Shown piece by piece: positions 12,501 through 24,500 of a DNA stretch of 64,000 nucleotides. The notes under the pieces are model-generated. The model was not told where the DNA came from. It worked only from the letters and a program-made list of their open reading frames with translations, and made no database searches. The stretch comes from Malurus cyaneus samueli (lineage: Eukaryota > Chordata > Aves > Passeriformes > Maluridae). Positions within the stretch are counted from its first letter, which is position 1; every line of letters begins with the position of its first letter. Where the stretch lies: contig CM019214.1 of NCBI GenBank assembly GCA_009741485.1, forward strand, positions 51,610,863-51,674,862. Reading direction: 5' to 3'. The position numbers were made by a program, and so were the translations under genes.

Positions 12501-15500
12501 CATGCTATTCAACTGTTCCTTCTCTTGAATAGTTTTAAGAGATTTAGAAGACCTTAGTGTTGCTTTTGACTTGTCTGTGTTGGTGCAGATACATCTATTG
12601 TGGTGTCTCCTTACATCTCCTACATAAAAGAGATGAGGAGGTGTGGTTCACTCTGCCCTGATGACAGTTCAGGGCAAAAGGAATGGGTCAATATTTTTGT
12701 CTTTTCTTGATCCTCTGTTTGTTTGTCTTGTAGCCTGTCCTAAAGCTACTTTGTAATAGGAACATGTAATGATTGGGATATGCATTCTTTAATGTTCTTT
12801 AATAAATGTAGAAAATTCCTTCATCTCTGTAATGGCCTGCTTAGAGCGTTTTGTACCACCTTTTATTGTACCCCATAATGTGTTGGTTTTTTTTTTCTCC
12901 TGTTGTTTTCTATGCACTGTGTACTCTTGAAAACACTTTACTGGGGGAAGTAGTAGTTTAAATATCACACTGAAGTAAAAAGGGTTTATATGAATTGTTC
13001 CTGTTGTATATTCTTCTAATCTCTTGGTCTTTTCTGTCTTTCTGTTTCTTGTCTGTCTCTTTTTTTTTTTCTCCTGTTGGTGGGCATTGTGTCTGTTTTA
13101 TGGAGTGCATGGTGACCAATAGAATCTGCATGCATCTTTTAATTTTTCACTTATATAGAAAGTATTTTTAAACTTCTGGAAATCATACCAATTACATAAT
13201 TTCTGCTATTTGCTAACAAGGTGGACAAGATCATGACTATATTATCTCTAGGACTTAGCCGTGGATTTTTCAATACTATCATGCCCAAAATATTCTTTAA
13301 AGAACATGCTAAGAAAATAGAGTAGTTTCAATCTTCAGGTATTGTGGAGATGTGCATCGTATGTTTTAGAGAGATTGTAAAGCAGTCATCTATGTTCTCA
13401 GTAAGTCATGGAGAATTTTCATACCACATTACAAACGTAGGAAAGAGAACAGGGAGACATAGGAGTCTCTTCCTTTGCTCTATGATGCTGAAGACTTCCT
13501 TGTACTTGAGTTACTTTCTGCTGATTGTGCAAGCTCTACTTCGCTCCAGCTGCATATGGAAAGAAACTGTTGTCTCTACTTTGAACCTTAGTCTCTAAAA
13601 TTATGTTGAACTTTTGCTTGGAAAATTCATGCAGCTATGAAATACTCTATTTTAGACTTCAAAACACAAAAGAAAAAACAACAGTTATTCTTGCAAAAAT
13701 CTCAGTCTTCTTTTACTTAGTTATGCTCAAATGCATAAATATTTATTTATTTGAAAGTGGGAAGTACATACGAGATCTCAGTGGAGAGGATTTATAACCT
13801 GATGTTTATAGCTTACATACCTGATGTGGTGCTACCTCTTTGGAATTTGTTTAACTTCAACAACTCCAAATATAATTGCTACACCAAATTTTTATATTCC
13901 GTATCAAAGGAGACAAAAGAAATTATATATTTTTAAGCACTCATGCGGGTTTTTTAAAAGATTGAAATTCACTGGCAAAAAAATAAAATGATTTCCTCCT
14001 ATAGGTTTTATCTACTTCTACTGGCTTGACAAAAACTGTGTACAACCCTGCTGCTTTGAAGGCAGCACAGAAATCTTTGCCTGTTGTTTCCACTTCCGTG
14101 CTAGACTCTAATGAAGCACAGAAGAAAAAACAGGTAAATTAAATATGCTTCTTTATAAAATGGACCTAGGTTGGGAATCTGTGACCTAGAGCTAGACCAC
14201 GATGTATATTCATCTCAACATAGATGAAACCTGTTGCAAGATTAAATTCACTATAATGTTTTTTTTCCCCCACATATTACAAGAAAATTCAGCATTGTTT
14301 TGTTATTTTTCAGTGTATGTTCAGGCAGTGTAAGCAGGTTTAAAACTGTAGAAATTCAAAATGTGAAACACTTTTTCCTGGAATCAGAATCTACACGTTG
14401 AGGTATGAATTGTCTTTTGTGAGTGAAAGGGAGTATAGTATAGTCACTGTTATTCTTTCTTAAACCTTTCCGCAACTGGGCTCTATTTTCAGTGTATTTT
14501 GTACTTGTGACCAAAATTGTTTCTTTGAGAGAACTAAAAATTTTATCACTCTGTGTTTAGTTGTTTCCAAGCTATAGTTCTTCTGCACCCATTTTTATTT
14601 TTGCCTAGGGCTAGGCTTTCCCTTTTTCATTTATGTTAGAAAGAAAACGCACCAGAAATTTATTTTGCCTTCATAGATCACTTAAAGTTGTAGTTTAGCT
14701 TGCTTAGAATTTTCAAGAAAGCCCAGCAAAGTTCCTTTTTCAGGTTTATTCTTATAATTTAGAAAAACTAAATACTGGACATTGTTTGTCTTACTGTTTT
14801 TTAACGACAAATTACGAATACAATACTAAGTTAGGCCCAAACTTAACTGTTGAAATCATAATTGTTAAACCAAAGATTTTGGTCAAATATTGGTAAATTT
14901 TTGTAATTTATGTTTAATGTAATTTGAACTAGCAGTTTGTTGCTCCATTTGAGTTTAGCCATTGGTCCAGACTTTAAAGACAGAAGTTCTAATTTTGGAA
15001 TTTCATTTTGTATTTGTCCCCTAACACATGACTTTTAGAATTAGAGCCTTTACCTTTCAATTTAAGAGGCTAAATGCCTGTGAAATGGCAAAAAACTTGT
15101 AATAAAATCACTGAATCATCATAGCAGCTGTAGAGGTTTTTTTGAGAGAAGACGCTGAAGATACACTTAAGTGATTGACTCTTTTTTCATGTGATCTTGT
15201 GCTCCTTCCTGCCTTTGGAGATTTCTGTTACAATATACTGGTATTTATGGAAAAACATGATTTTGTGGGACTCACTCCCTTCTTTTCCTCCTGTCTCCCT
15301 AGCTTTTTTTCGTATTCATCCCCTTATCTTACCTTCCCTTTCCCATCAGAAAAACAATTGCACATTGTATTGAAAAACTAACATTTCATCCAGCAGAATC
15401 TGTTGGTATTTGGGAAGACATACAGAAACTTGACTACCATTTCTTTTTCTATGGCTGATGTGGATTTACAGTCTTTGTATAAGATATTCCACTTCCAATC

Positions 15501-18500
15501 TGATCCCTTTTGATCATCTTCTGCCTCTCCTGTACTATTCCATTAAATATGTTGATATCAAAGCTCTTAATGGTTTCCTGCTGTCTAAGACTTCTACACT
15601 CTGTATTTGAGAGCAAGAAGCAACTGCTTTCTCACAAGCAGCATTAGTAGGCGCTGAGCACAGCAGGGGTGGCATCTCCTCCTGCTTCTCATTCAGAGTC
15701 AATATTGTCACTTATTGATCAGTTTCAGTTCTTTTTGATTTGCCCATTGCCTGTCAAGGTTCTGTTGTTGGCAGATGGAGTAGTCGTGCGTCTTGCTTCC
15801 CAGTTGGAGTGCTCACACACAAGAGGTGCTTTTCTTTGGGTGATGCTTGAAGTTTAGAAGATAGAATGTATTTTCTGTTTACTTGTAACAGTTCTGGAGA
15901 CTGTGCTTTAATTGATGGACTTGATTTGTGGTTGCTTTCAAGGCAACTGTGCTTGCACATTTAACTCTTGCATGCTATACCTATTGAGGTAGTGTAATAT
16001 GTTGCCTTTCAGCTTTCAGTGGAGTTGTGTAAGGTGTCATTTTGTACGTAAACAGTAAAAGTCTTCCCAGCTGAAAAGATTAATTAGATCTTTAATTTGA
16101 TGATGCATTGTTTTCCAAAGCATAGTTGGAAATATTAATACCTTGCCTTTCTGTTACTAAGATATCCCTGTTACTGTAAGTTACGCCTGTGTAGTTGCCA
16201 GGTATAGTACATTATTCTGGCACTATATTTCAAAGTCTAGAAACTTTCTGTAATCTTTTTATGCTTCTAGGAAGCATTGCGACTTCAACAAGATGTGAGG
16301 AAAAAGAAGCAAGAAATTTTGGAGAAGCACATTGAAACACAGAAGGTAAAATATTAGCATTAAAGACAGTCATCAATTCAGTTATAAAGTCTCAGTTTAC
16401 TATAAAACCTTTTGGAATTTGTAAGCATGAACAAAAAAAATGGCCTATAAAATAATCACTCTCTTAGAATGACATTATCCCATTATTTTAATACAATTAT
16501 TTTACAGTTCTAATCTAAATTGTCCTGTTCAGTTAAAAAAAATACCTACAAGCTTATGCTATTTAGGTCCAATTTTAATTGATATTGCCTAATTTGGGAG
16601 CAACATGCATATGCTGGGGGTAAAGCAAAGCCTGAGTTCTGTTCGACAAGAGCAGGAGAGAATGATGTAGAAAATTATGCACAACTGTGCTTGGCCTTGG
16701 GAAGAGGGAAAAACACCAAAACGTCATTTAAGTTGAATAAAATTTTGAAATAATTCAAGTGTGTTGAGCAAATCTGTCAAAATGAAATGGATGCTCATTA
16801 GGAAACAAATCAGGCAAGATTCAGGCAAGAGTTTTGATTTAATACAAGTTGTTGAAGTCCTATGTGCTGATTAGTTGGTTGCAGCAAAAGAAATGTAGCA
16901 TTTGGTTTCTCCATTAGTTACAACAACCACTGGAAAACAGAACTGTAATAGTAGTTGCTGAGTAAAAAGACTCTTTTTTTCTGAATTGGACAGATGCTCA
17001 TTTCAAAGCTGGAGAAGAATAAAGCCATGAAGTCAGAAGACAAAGCAGAAATCATGAAAACATTGGAAATTTTGACTAATAGCATTACCAAGTTAAAGGA
17101 TGAATTAAAAGGTGTATCACCGGGAGGAGGGACTCCTTTAAAAAGCATGAAAACTAAAACTCAGGTATTCAAGTTTTGATCAGCTTTTTAATACACGAAT
17201 TCACATATTTGTTTCAGAAGAATAAAAATATGCATCAGCAGTATTGAAAACCCTAACTGGTTTAATTTTGAAGTCCTCTTTGGAGTGAGACTGGTTTTAC
17301 CTCCTTTTCAAAAGAACATAGTTAATGAAACCATACTGTTGTCTAGAAGCTGTATCTGCTGTTGCATAGATACTGCATCATTTGGAATATCAAAAAATCC
17401 AAATCAAAAGTCTTATGATTCTTTCTTTTACTTTGTCCAATGCTTTGTGTATAGTCTATTGCTTTCTTAAGTTTTTAATAGAAGTTATGAAAATACTATT
17501 TATTATGCAAAAAGATAGTTAGGCAGCACAAATACCTTCTGGTCAGGTTTGATACACAAAACAAACTGTACTGGCACATAATTTCCTGGGATTTTTTATG
17601 TCATTGAAATTTGTCTATGTATAAACCTTTTAAGATTGAAGATTATACTAGTCAGCTTTGCTTTGATCTAGGTATTTGGGTTTTACCTATTTGGTATTTG
17701 GGTGCCTGTATTTGGGTTTTACCTATGAGAAGAGTTTTTTCCTCTGCTATAATTCTTGTTGATATATGGTTGTTACCAGTTACCCAACTGCCTAAAGGTG
17801 CTATTATATTACCTTTTTAAAATGCAGCATTTTGTTTTTTATAGAAATACTTGCTCCTGAATAGGTCATAGCCTTGAAAAGAAATACCAGAAAGAATACT
17901 GAAATTACTTCTATGTACTCAATTATAGCTTCTTACATACTTTGTCATGAAAAAGCTGAAGCATCATGTATTTATCCTGAAAATGGGCATAGATTGTTGG
18001 GGTGGTCAGGCAATGGAATAGGTTGCTGAGAGAGGTGGTGGAGTCACCATCTCTGTGGTGTGTAAGGTGTTCAGTAGGGATCAGGTGCTGGATAGGTTTA
18101 GTCCTTTAGGGGTACAGTGGTAGTACTGGGTTGACGGTTGGATTTTACGATTCTGTGATTCTTGCTTCAGGCTTTTCTGGTCTCAGGATATGGGATTGTT
18201 GAAGGCAGGTCTTTCCACTAAACACTGAAGACTACGAGGTATTGAGTACCTCCACTGTTCTCACATCCTTTGTTGCCAGGTCCTCTATAATGTTCAGTAC
18301 TCAGACCACATTTCTCACAGCATAGTGTTCCTCTTGCTGCTGATTGATGTGTTGAAGCCCTTCTTGTGTCTGATCCCCCCCTCCCCCCTTGCCAGATTCA
18401 ACTCTTGGTAGGCTTCAGCTTTCCAAACCTGTACTTGCATGTTCACACCATTTCACTGTGTTCCTTTCATATTCCGCCTCATGTAGAGCTTGGTTTTGGA

Positions 18501-21500
18501 TTTAAGTTTTGTTGGAATCATCTTTTTCATCCAGTCAAACATCCTGCCAGCTTTATTTCCTGCACGCTCTGGAACTTGGAGCATGCAATTCTTGAAATTC
18601 ATCCTGCCTTCCCAGCAGGTACCCAGACCTGAGGTCTTCAAACAGGAGGCTTTCTCCAGTTGTCTGAAGAAGGCCTCATCTACTTTTACATGACTGGATA
18701 GTGTGTAAGTCACACCCACTGCAATATCACCTGCATAGGTCTGCCCTCTTAGTCCTGACTCAAAAACTTCCATCTGGCTTACGATCTGTGCCCAGGCAGA
18801 GCGCTGTGTGTTCATACTGCACTCTTTAATGAAGAGCAACTCCTACTCCTTGCCAGCCTGGCTCATCTTTCCTTAAGAGACTCTCTGTCCAATTTACCCC
18901 TCCATTCATGTCCATTTTTCTGTGATGTGTCTGTAGTCCCGGGGAGATTGTAGTGCTGTAACTGCACACAGACATCCAGTGCCTTCTCTTTGTTTCACAC
19001 ATTTTGTATATTAGTATATAGGCTCTTCACAAAGGCACTGATTTCCCAGAAGAGAAGATCTTGCTCCTGCAATGCTGTTCTGTACACGTTCCCTCATTTG
19101 TATGCGTTGGTAGGTTTGTGCTTGAGGTTGTTCTTCTTCAACCTAGTTTTGTTTATCTGGAGATCTCTTCTGCCTACATCACGCTTTGCTTGGTAAGGTG
19201 GTCCACCACTTCCTTATGTGACAGTTGTTTTTACTAAGAAAAAGTGTCACAATATGCTAATTTTGAAATCTTAATGATGTTTTTGAGCTGGTTTTCCATT
19301 TCCTTTGTGATATGGAAAAAGAAGAAAAATTTTAAGCAAACCCACTTCATAGTGGACAAAGTATCCATTATCTGTGTTCAGTTTTGTTAACATTTGAAGT
19401 AGCAAAAACAATCAGCCCATCTGTCTTTGTGAAAGTGAGAATTTTACAAATCCTTTGGTTAAAATTTACAATTTTGACAGTTTTTCAAAAGACTTTGATC
19501 TTAGTTCTCGTGCATTTTTTAAGTCCAAGTTTAAAACTTGGACTGCTCTGAAGAAGACCCTGAAGATATGGAAGATGAGGCCCATGTGACTGTGCCATTA
19601 TCTTCACCTCTTTTTGCTTCTTCCAGTTCACTCAGATTACAGAAGGCTCTTCCCCCTTAAGTGAGAAAACTTTGCTGTCTCTTTGTGTGTCTTGAAGGAG
19701 GTATTTTCTTTTTCAGACCTGGCTCTATAAAAGAGAAGTCTTCATTAAGACCACTGATAATAGACTTCAAAAGTATTTATTACATCAGTGTCACTGGCTG
19801 CTCTGTGAGTTCTAACTGCTGGTCATTATTAAACTTCAGAAGCACTTCTTTTGTCATGTCATTGATGTATTGCAACACAGTGGGATTTGAGAGAAAGACG
19901 GGTTCCAATTTTGAAAATCTGGAAGACTGTTAGACAGGAGAGAATGTTTTTTTTTCCTGTGGTTACTGTAGATTATTGGAAAATGGAGCTGGGTGGGCTT
20001 GAGGTTGAAGTTACCAGTTGAATAATCCAGCTTTTTTCCTTTTAAAGCTTCTAGTAAAAAACGAACAAAACCACCTTTCTTTATCAGTGGTGTTATGTGT
20101 TTTCCATCTGTCACAACTGTGATACCTACATTTCTTGACATCCAGCCTTTGCAAACATTCCATGCTGTTGTTTTGAATCAATGGGTATAAACGTAAATTG
20201 TTTCACAGTCCTCTATTGTTTTAGCCTTCATTTGTGATGCCACTGGAATGTTTGGATGCTGCTTCTTCCATTAAAAAAACACCAAAGTTTCACTTGGATT
20301 AGAACTTCAGATTAAATTTTCATGGTCACATAAATCTTCCCCTGCACCTTGGTGGTTGCAGTGAACATGTCTTATTTGGAGTTCAGAGGTACCTGTCAGT
20401 TTCATATATGTTTTCTGAACATCAGCAAGTTTTTTAATGTCCTGCAAGGTAACTTTGGATGCATCTGAGACCAATCCATTATTAGCAAAGGTCTTGTTAC
20501 TTCCTGTGTTTTTTCCTCTGTGGTCTGAACAGAACTACCATTTGTGCTTTTGCATTATGACATTGAAATAAACTTAAGTGCTTTTTCTCAGTACTGATTA
20601 TAGATTTTGTATTCTCTCATAGTTGTAGTGCCTTTTTTTGTTTATTTAGAATTCCTTTTATCTCATCATCATTACCATATAATTTTATACTTTTATTGTA
20701 TGTATCTTTAGTTTAGAAAAAAAATCCATTGGTTTTGGTTTTATTTGGTGGTCTAAAAGGTTTCACATCGCAAAACTCAGAAGCATAACAATTAAATAGA
20801 AGTTTTACCTTGCCATGAGGGCTCCTAACTTGTGCTTGGTTTGTTTTTGAAGGTGGAAACCCAGTGTAATAAGCATTATACCTGCAAAGTTTCAGCTTTT
20901 TAGTAACCAATTGTTTCCTTAGTAGAGAATGTGAATTGTGGAACTAATAATGTACCATAACATTTTCTTAGATGCAGAAAGAGTTACTAGATACTGAACT
21001 GGATTTATACAAGAAGATGCAAGCTGGGGAGGAAGTTACTGAATTAAGACGGAAATATACAGAACTACAGCTGGAAGTATGTTTGTCTCTTCTTTTACAG
21101 CAATTAACTTTTAATCAAATATTTTTATTTATGTTTAGTAGCTTGTGTATTGTATCATAAGCTGTTTTTCTCCTGAGTGTAGTATTGTGTAGATGTAGTC
21201 ATCACATTCTCTACTTCACTGAAATTCAGAAATAGTGTTGACTTTAATTGTGATTACTAATCTGAGTTCTATAAATGTGTAGAAGATTTGATATTTTATA
21301 GATTTGTGGTAGTAATGCTTTCTTGAGAACCAGAAGTGTTTTTAAATTGTTGCCTGTAGGTAATTTTGTGTTTGACACAGAAGAGTTAAAAAACACTGCC
21401 TGATCTTTTATTCTTAAGTGTTAGTGTCCTCTTAATAAGATTAATCAAAAAGCCTGAGGTGCCAAAAGTAATGCAATTACAGCATTGGTTTCAAGACGAG

Positions 21501-24500
21501 AACTTGACAAAAGCAAATGCAGTGTTTCAAGAAGTATTCAATGTATAGAAAATACAATTTTTTTTCAAGTACTTGCTTTTAAAAACAATTGAGATGGTTG
21601 TGCGAAATTCTTCATATCTATGTCTAATTCTGAGAAATGAATGCTGTGGGTGTTACTCTGTGTTATATTTTACTTTCTTGCCTGTATGATTGTGTGATAT
21701 CTACTTGAATCACCTGATAATCTTATCTCTTTTTACTGTTAAGCAGGGCTGCTGTGTCGCTTAAATCCCTCTTGTCTTAATGAAGTTCGGTCATTTGTTA
21801 TATATAAATGCATATGAATATAGTGCACATACATGTGGTGAAGTTGCATTAAAATCTTACTTTAAAGTTAAGTTGTTATGCAGCTTTGGTAATTGCAGAA
21901 ATAGTTTTGATAATTAACCAAGCCAATTGAATAGAGTTGGCACAAAAGCTTATGTTAACAATATGTTTTCTGATGGTGAGTAATACTTTGTGAGTACTGA
22001 ATGCTTATTTGTAAATTCCCCATTTCAGAAAATATATGGATTGAATGACATGTTAAATACAAATAGAAAAGTATGTGCACATTCAAGATAAAGTTACATT
22101 GTAGTTGAGTGTGCTAAACCTAGATCTGTTTATATTTTAAGTTGGGGAAAAAAAAGAGCTCTCTCAGGACAGTTATATTTTAGTGAATTTTCTGAAGCCT
22201 TTAACAAATACAAACAGAAGTAGATGGAGTAAAACAGGATCATAAGTGATGCACACTTACATGTTTCAGGGAACAGCATGAAATACATGCTTTATACAAA
22301 TTACAGGAGGAATATGGTTTTTTTTTCCCCTTGCTGTTTGATTCTTCAGTATTCTTGAAAATTCTTTGAAAAACTTACATTCACACACTGTGCTTATGAT
22401 TTTGACTCCCACAATATTTTATGTGTTGCTTCTTCAACTCATAACCTGTTTTTCTGTTCTAGGTGACCTTGACTTTACTGAAAGAAAATCCAAATAGTTT
22501 ACCACTTGTTTGTTGAGTCAGCATGCCCCAAATTATTAATTTAAACTTTTTAAAATGTTTTAAAAAACCCCAACAAAGAATGAAACTAAAAAAAAACCCA
22601 AAAAACAGCTCCTCGGGATTCTGTTTATAAAAAAATAAAAAGCAAACAGAATACTATTGTGAAATTACCTGAATAATTTAATGAATAAAGCCATAAGAGA
22701 TTGATCTCCTTATGAGTGGTGTCACTGACGTGTATTAAAGTAGTGCCATCACTGCTTGAGTTGTAAACACTGTAGGATTTATTAAAAACATGATGATTTC
22801 ATTTAACAGTGATTAATAGAGCAGATCTATTTGGGTTTGAAAAGAGTTTTTCTTGTTATAAACAATGAAATTAGATACCTGACAGTGGTCTTTTGAAACT
22901 TAGAGTAACTTCTGCACATTATTTTTTAAATGACTGTCACTGTCACCATCCTTTCGATTGTTCTTGAAGGGTTTATGCCAGTTCTTTAGAAGGGATACAC
23001 AGGTGCTGTGGGAATGGGTATTATTGAATACCTAGAGCAAAGTGTTCAGCGAATATTTTGTCTTTGGAGGTGCCCCTTAGAAGCCTTTGTTTCGCATCTC
23101 TCAATTCTGTGGCCTAAAGCTCTTACGCTGCATTAAATCTGGTAAGAATAAAAGTCTTGCCTGAACTTCAGAGACAAACTGATAAAATAGACAAATTAAG
23201 TAGATAGGCACCATATCAAGAAATGCTGATAATGAAATTTCAATTGTACTGCAGTTCCTTTTTCCTCTGAGGAGCTAATGTTCGCAGACAAGGGCTCTTT
23301 TGATATCTGGCTCTTGTTCTTTATTTCTATCTTACTATTGGTCTGGTAATAACTAACTTTTAGTTAAGTAGCTTTTGAATGTTATTTAAGCGTTCACCTT
23401 TTGTTATTTTAAGACCTGCAAGCTGCTCTTTCTTTGACTTGTTTGGGGATGTGTTTTTAGGAAACATCGGAATATGTGTTTTTTAATTCTGTCTACATAT
23501 ACATATGTATATTGTGAATTTTAATCTGTCAATATGTTATGTATAAACATCTTAGGCTGCCAAGCGAGGGATTCTTTCTTCAGTTCGTGGTAGAGGGGTT
23601 CATGCGAGAGGTCGGGGTGCATCGCGTAGCAGAGGTAGAGGAATACGAGGCCGGGGTAGAGGCAGAGGAGTTCCTGTGCATGCAGTGGTGGATCATCGGC
23701 CCAGGGCATTGGAAATCTCTGCATTTACCGAAAGCGACAGAGAAGATCTCCTGCCTCATTTTGCGGTATGCTACAATTTCACCGTTTTTCTTCCTTTGGA
23801 TAACATTCTTCTCTTCAATGACTTGCTTTCTCTTGATTCACTGCATCTGGAAATACTGTGTAGGAATAAATATTTAGCATGAGATGCAGAGGATGCAATA
23901 GGAAAAGGTAAAACAGGAAAATTGCTGTTGTTTCAGCTAGTTATAGTTTTAATCGCATAGCACTTACAAGGATGGGTATTTTTGTTAAAAAAAAAGAAAA
24001 ATCAGCTTGTAATATTTATTTGCTCAGGATATACATGGAATTTTTACAAATTTTTAGGTACAAAAGGATAAAAAAATGAAGGGTTGGTGAGAAAAAGGAT
24101 TGATTCACTGCCAAACTTTCCATACCTGAGGTCTTTGTTGAAGTATCTAACAAGTGCTTAATGAAAATTATCTTGGAGCATTTTCAGTGCTTTTGCCCAT
24201 CTTTCTGAATTTAAGAGATGAAAATTGTGCAATAATATGCAGATCTTGAAAAGGCATTCCAAATATTGCTGTCTTTTCATGTCCTTAAGCTTAAGATGTC
24301 AGAGCTTTTTTTTCTGTTTTCTGTCTAAAAAATGATAAATTGACATACATAATTTTTATTAATTTTTTTCATTGCAAGTGCAATACAGTGAAAAACCAAC
24401 ATAAATTTATAAAAACCCTTATCCTCCATTTAAGAAAAAGAGTTGCAAATATAATACAGTGAAAAACCAACAGATTTATAAAAACTGTTATCCACTATTT

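Larger units (their letters stand above)
17165..20971 (+). other. RBM26: RBM26 intron 11, repeat-rich, with decayed minus-strand coding sequence
   Basis: At 3.8 kb this is the longest intron in the window. Left to right it holds a short direct repeat (17672-17726), a + strand CR1 tail (about 17990-18165), an antisense CR1 endonuclease fragment (about 18290-19200), and a minus-strand broken coding region (about 19524-20910). Each is listed separately. Exon 12 follows 60 bases after the last of these. Confidence 0.8.

Noticed and set aside
23539..23877. 112-codon + strand frame overlapping exon 13
   Set aside because: Out-of-frame shadow of the RG-coding exon; the true frame is fixed by exon 12 and by the RRM2 sequence.
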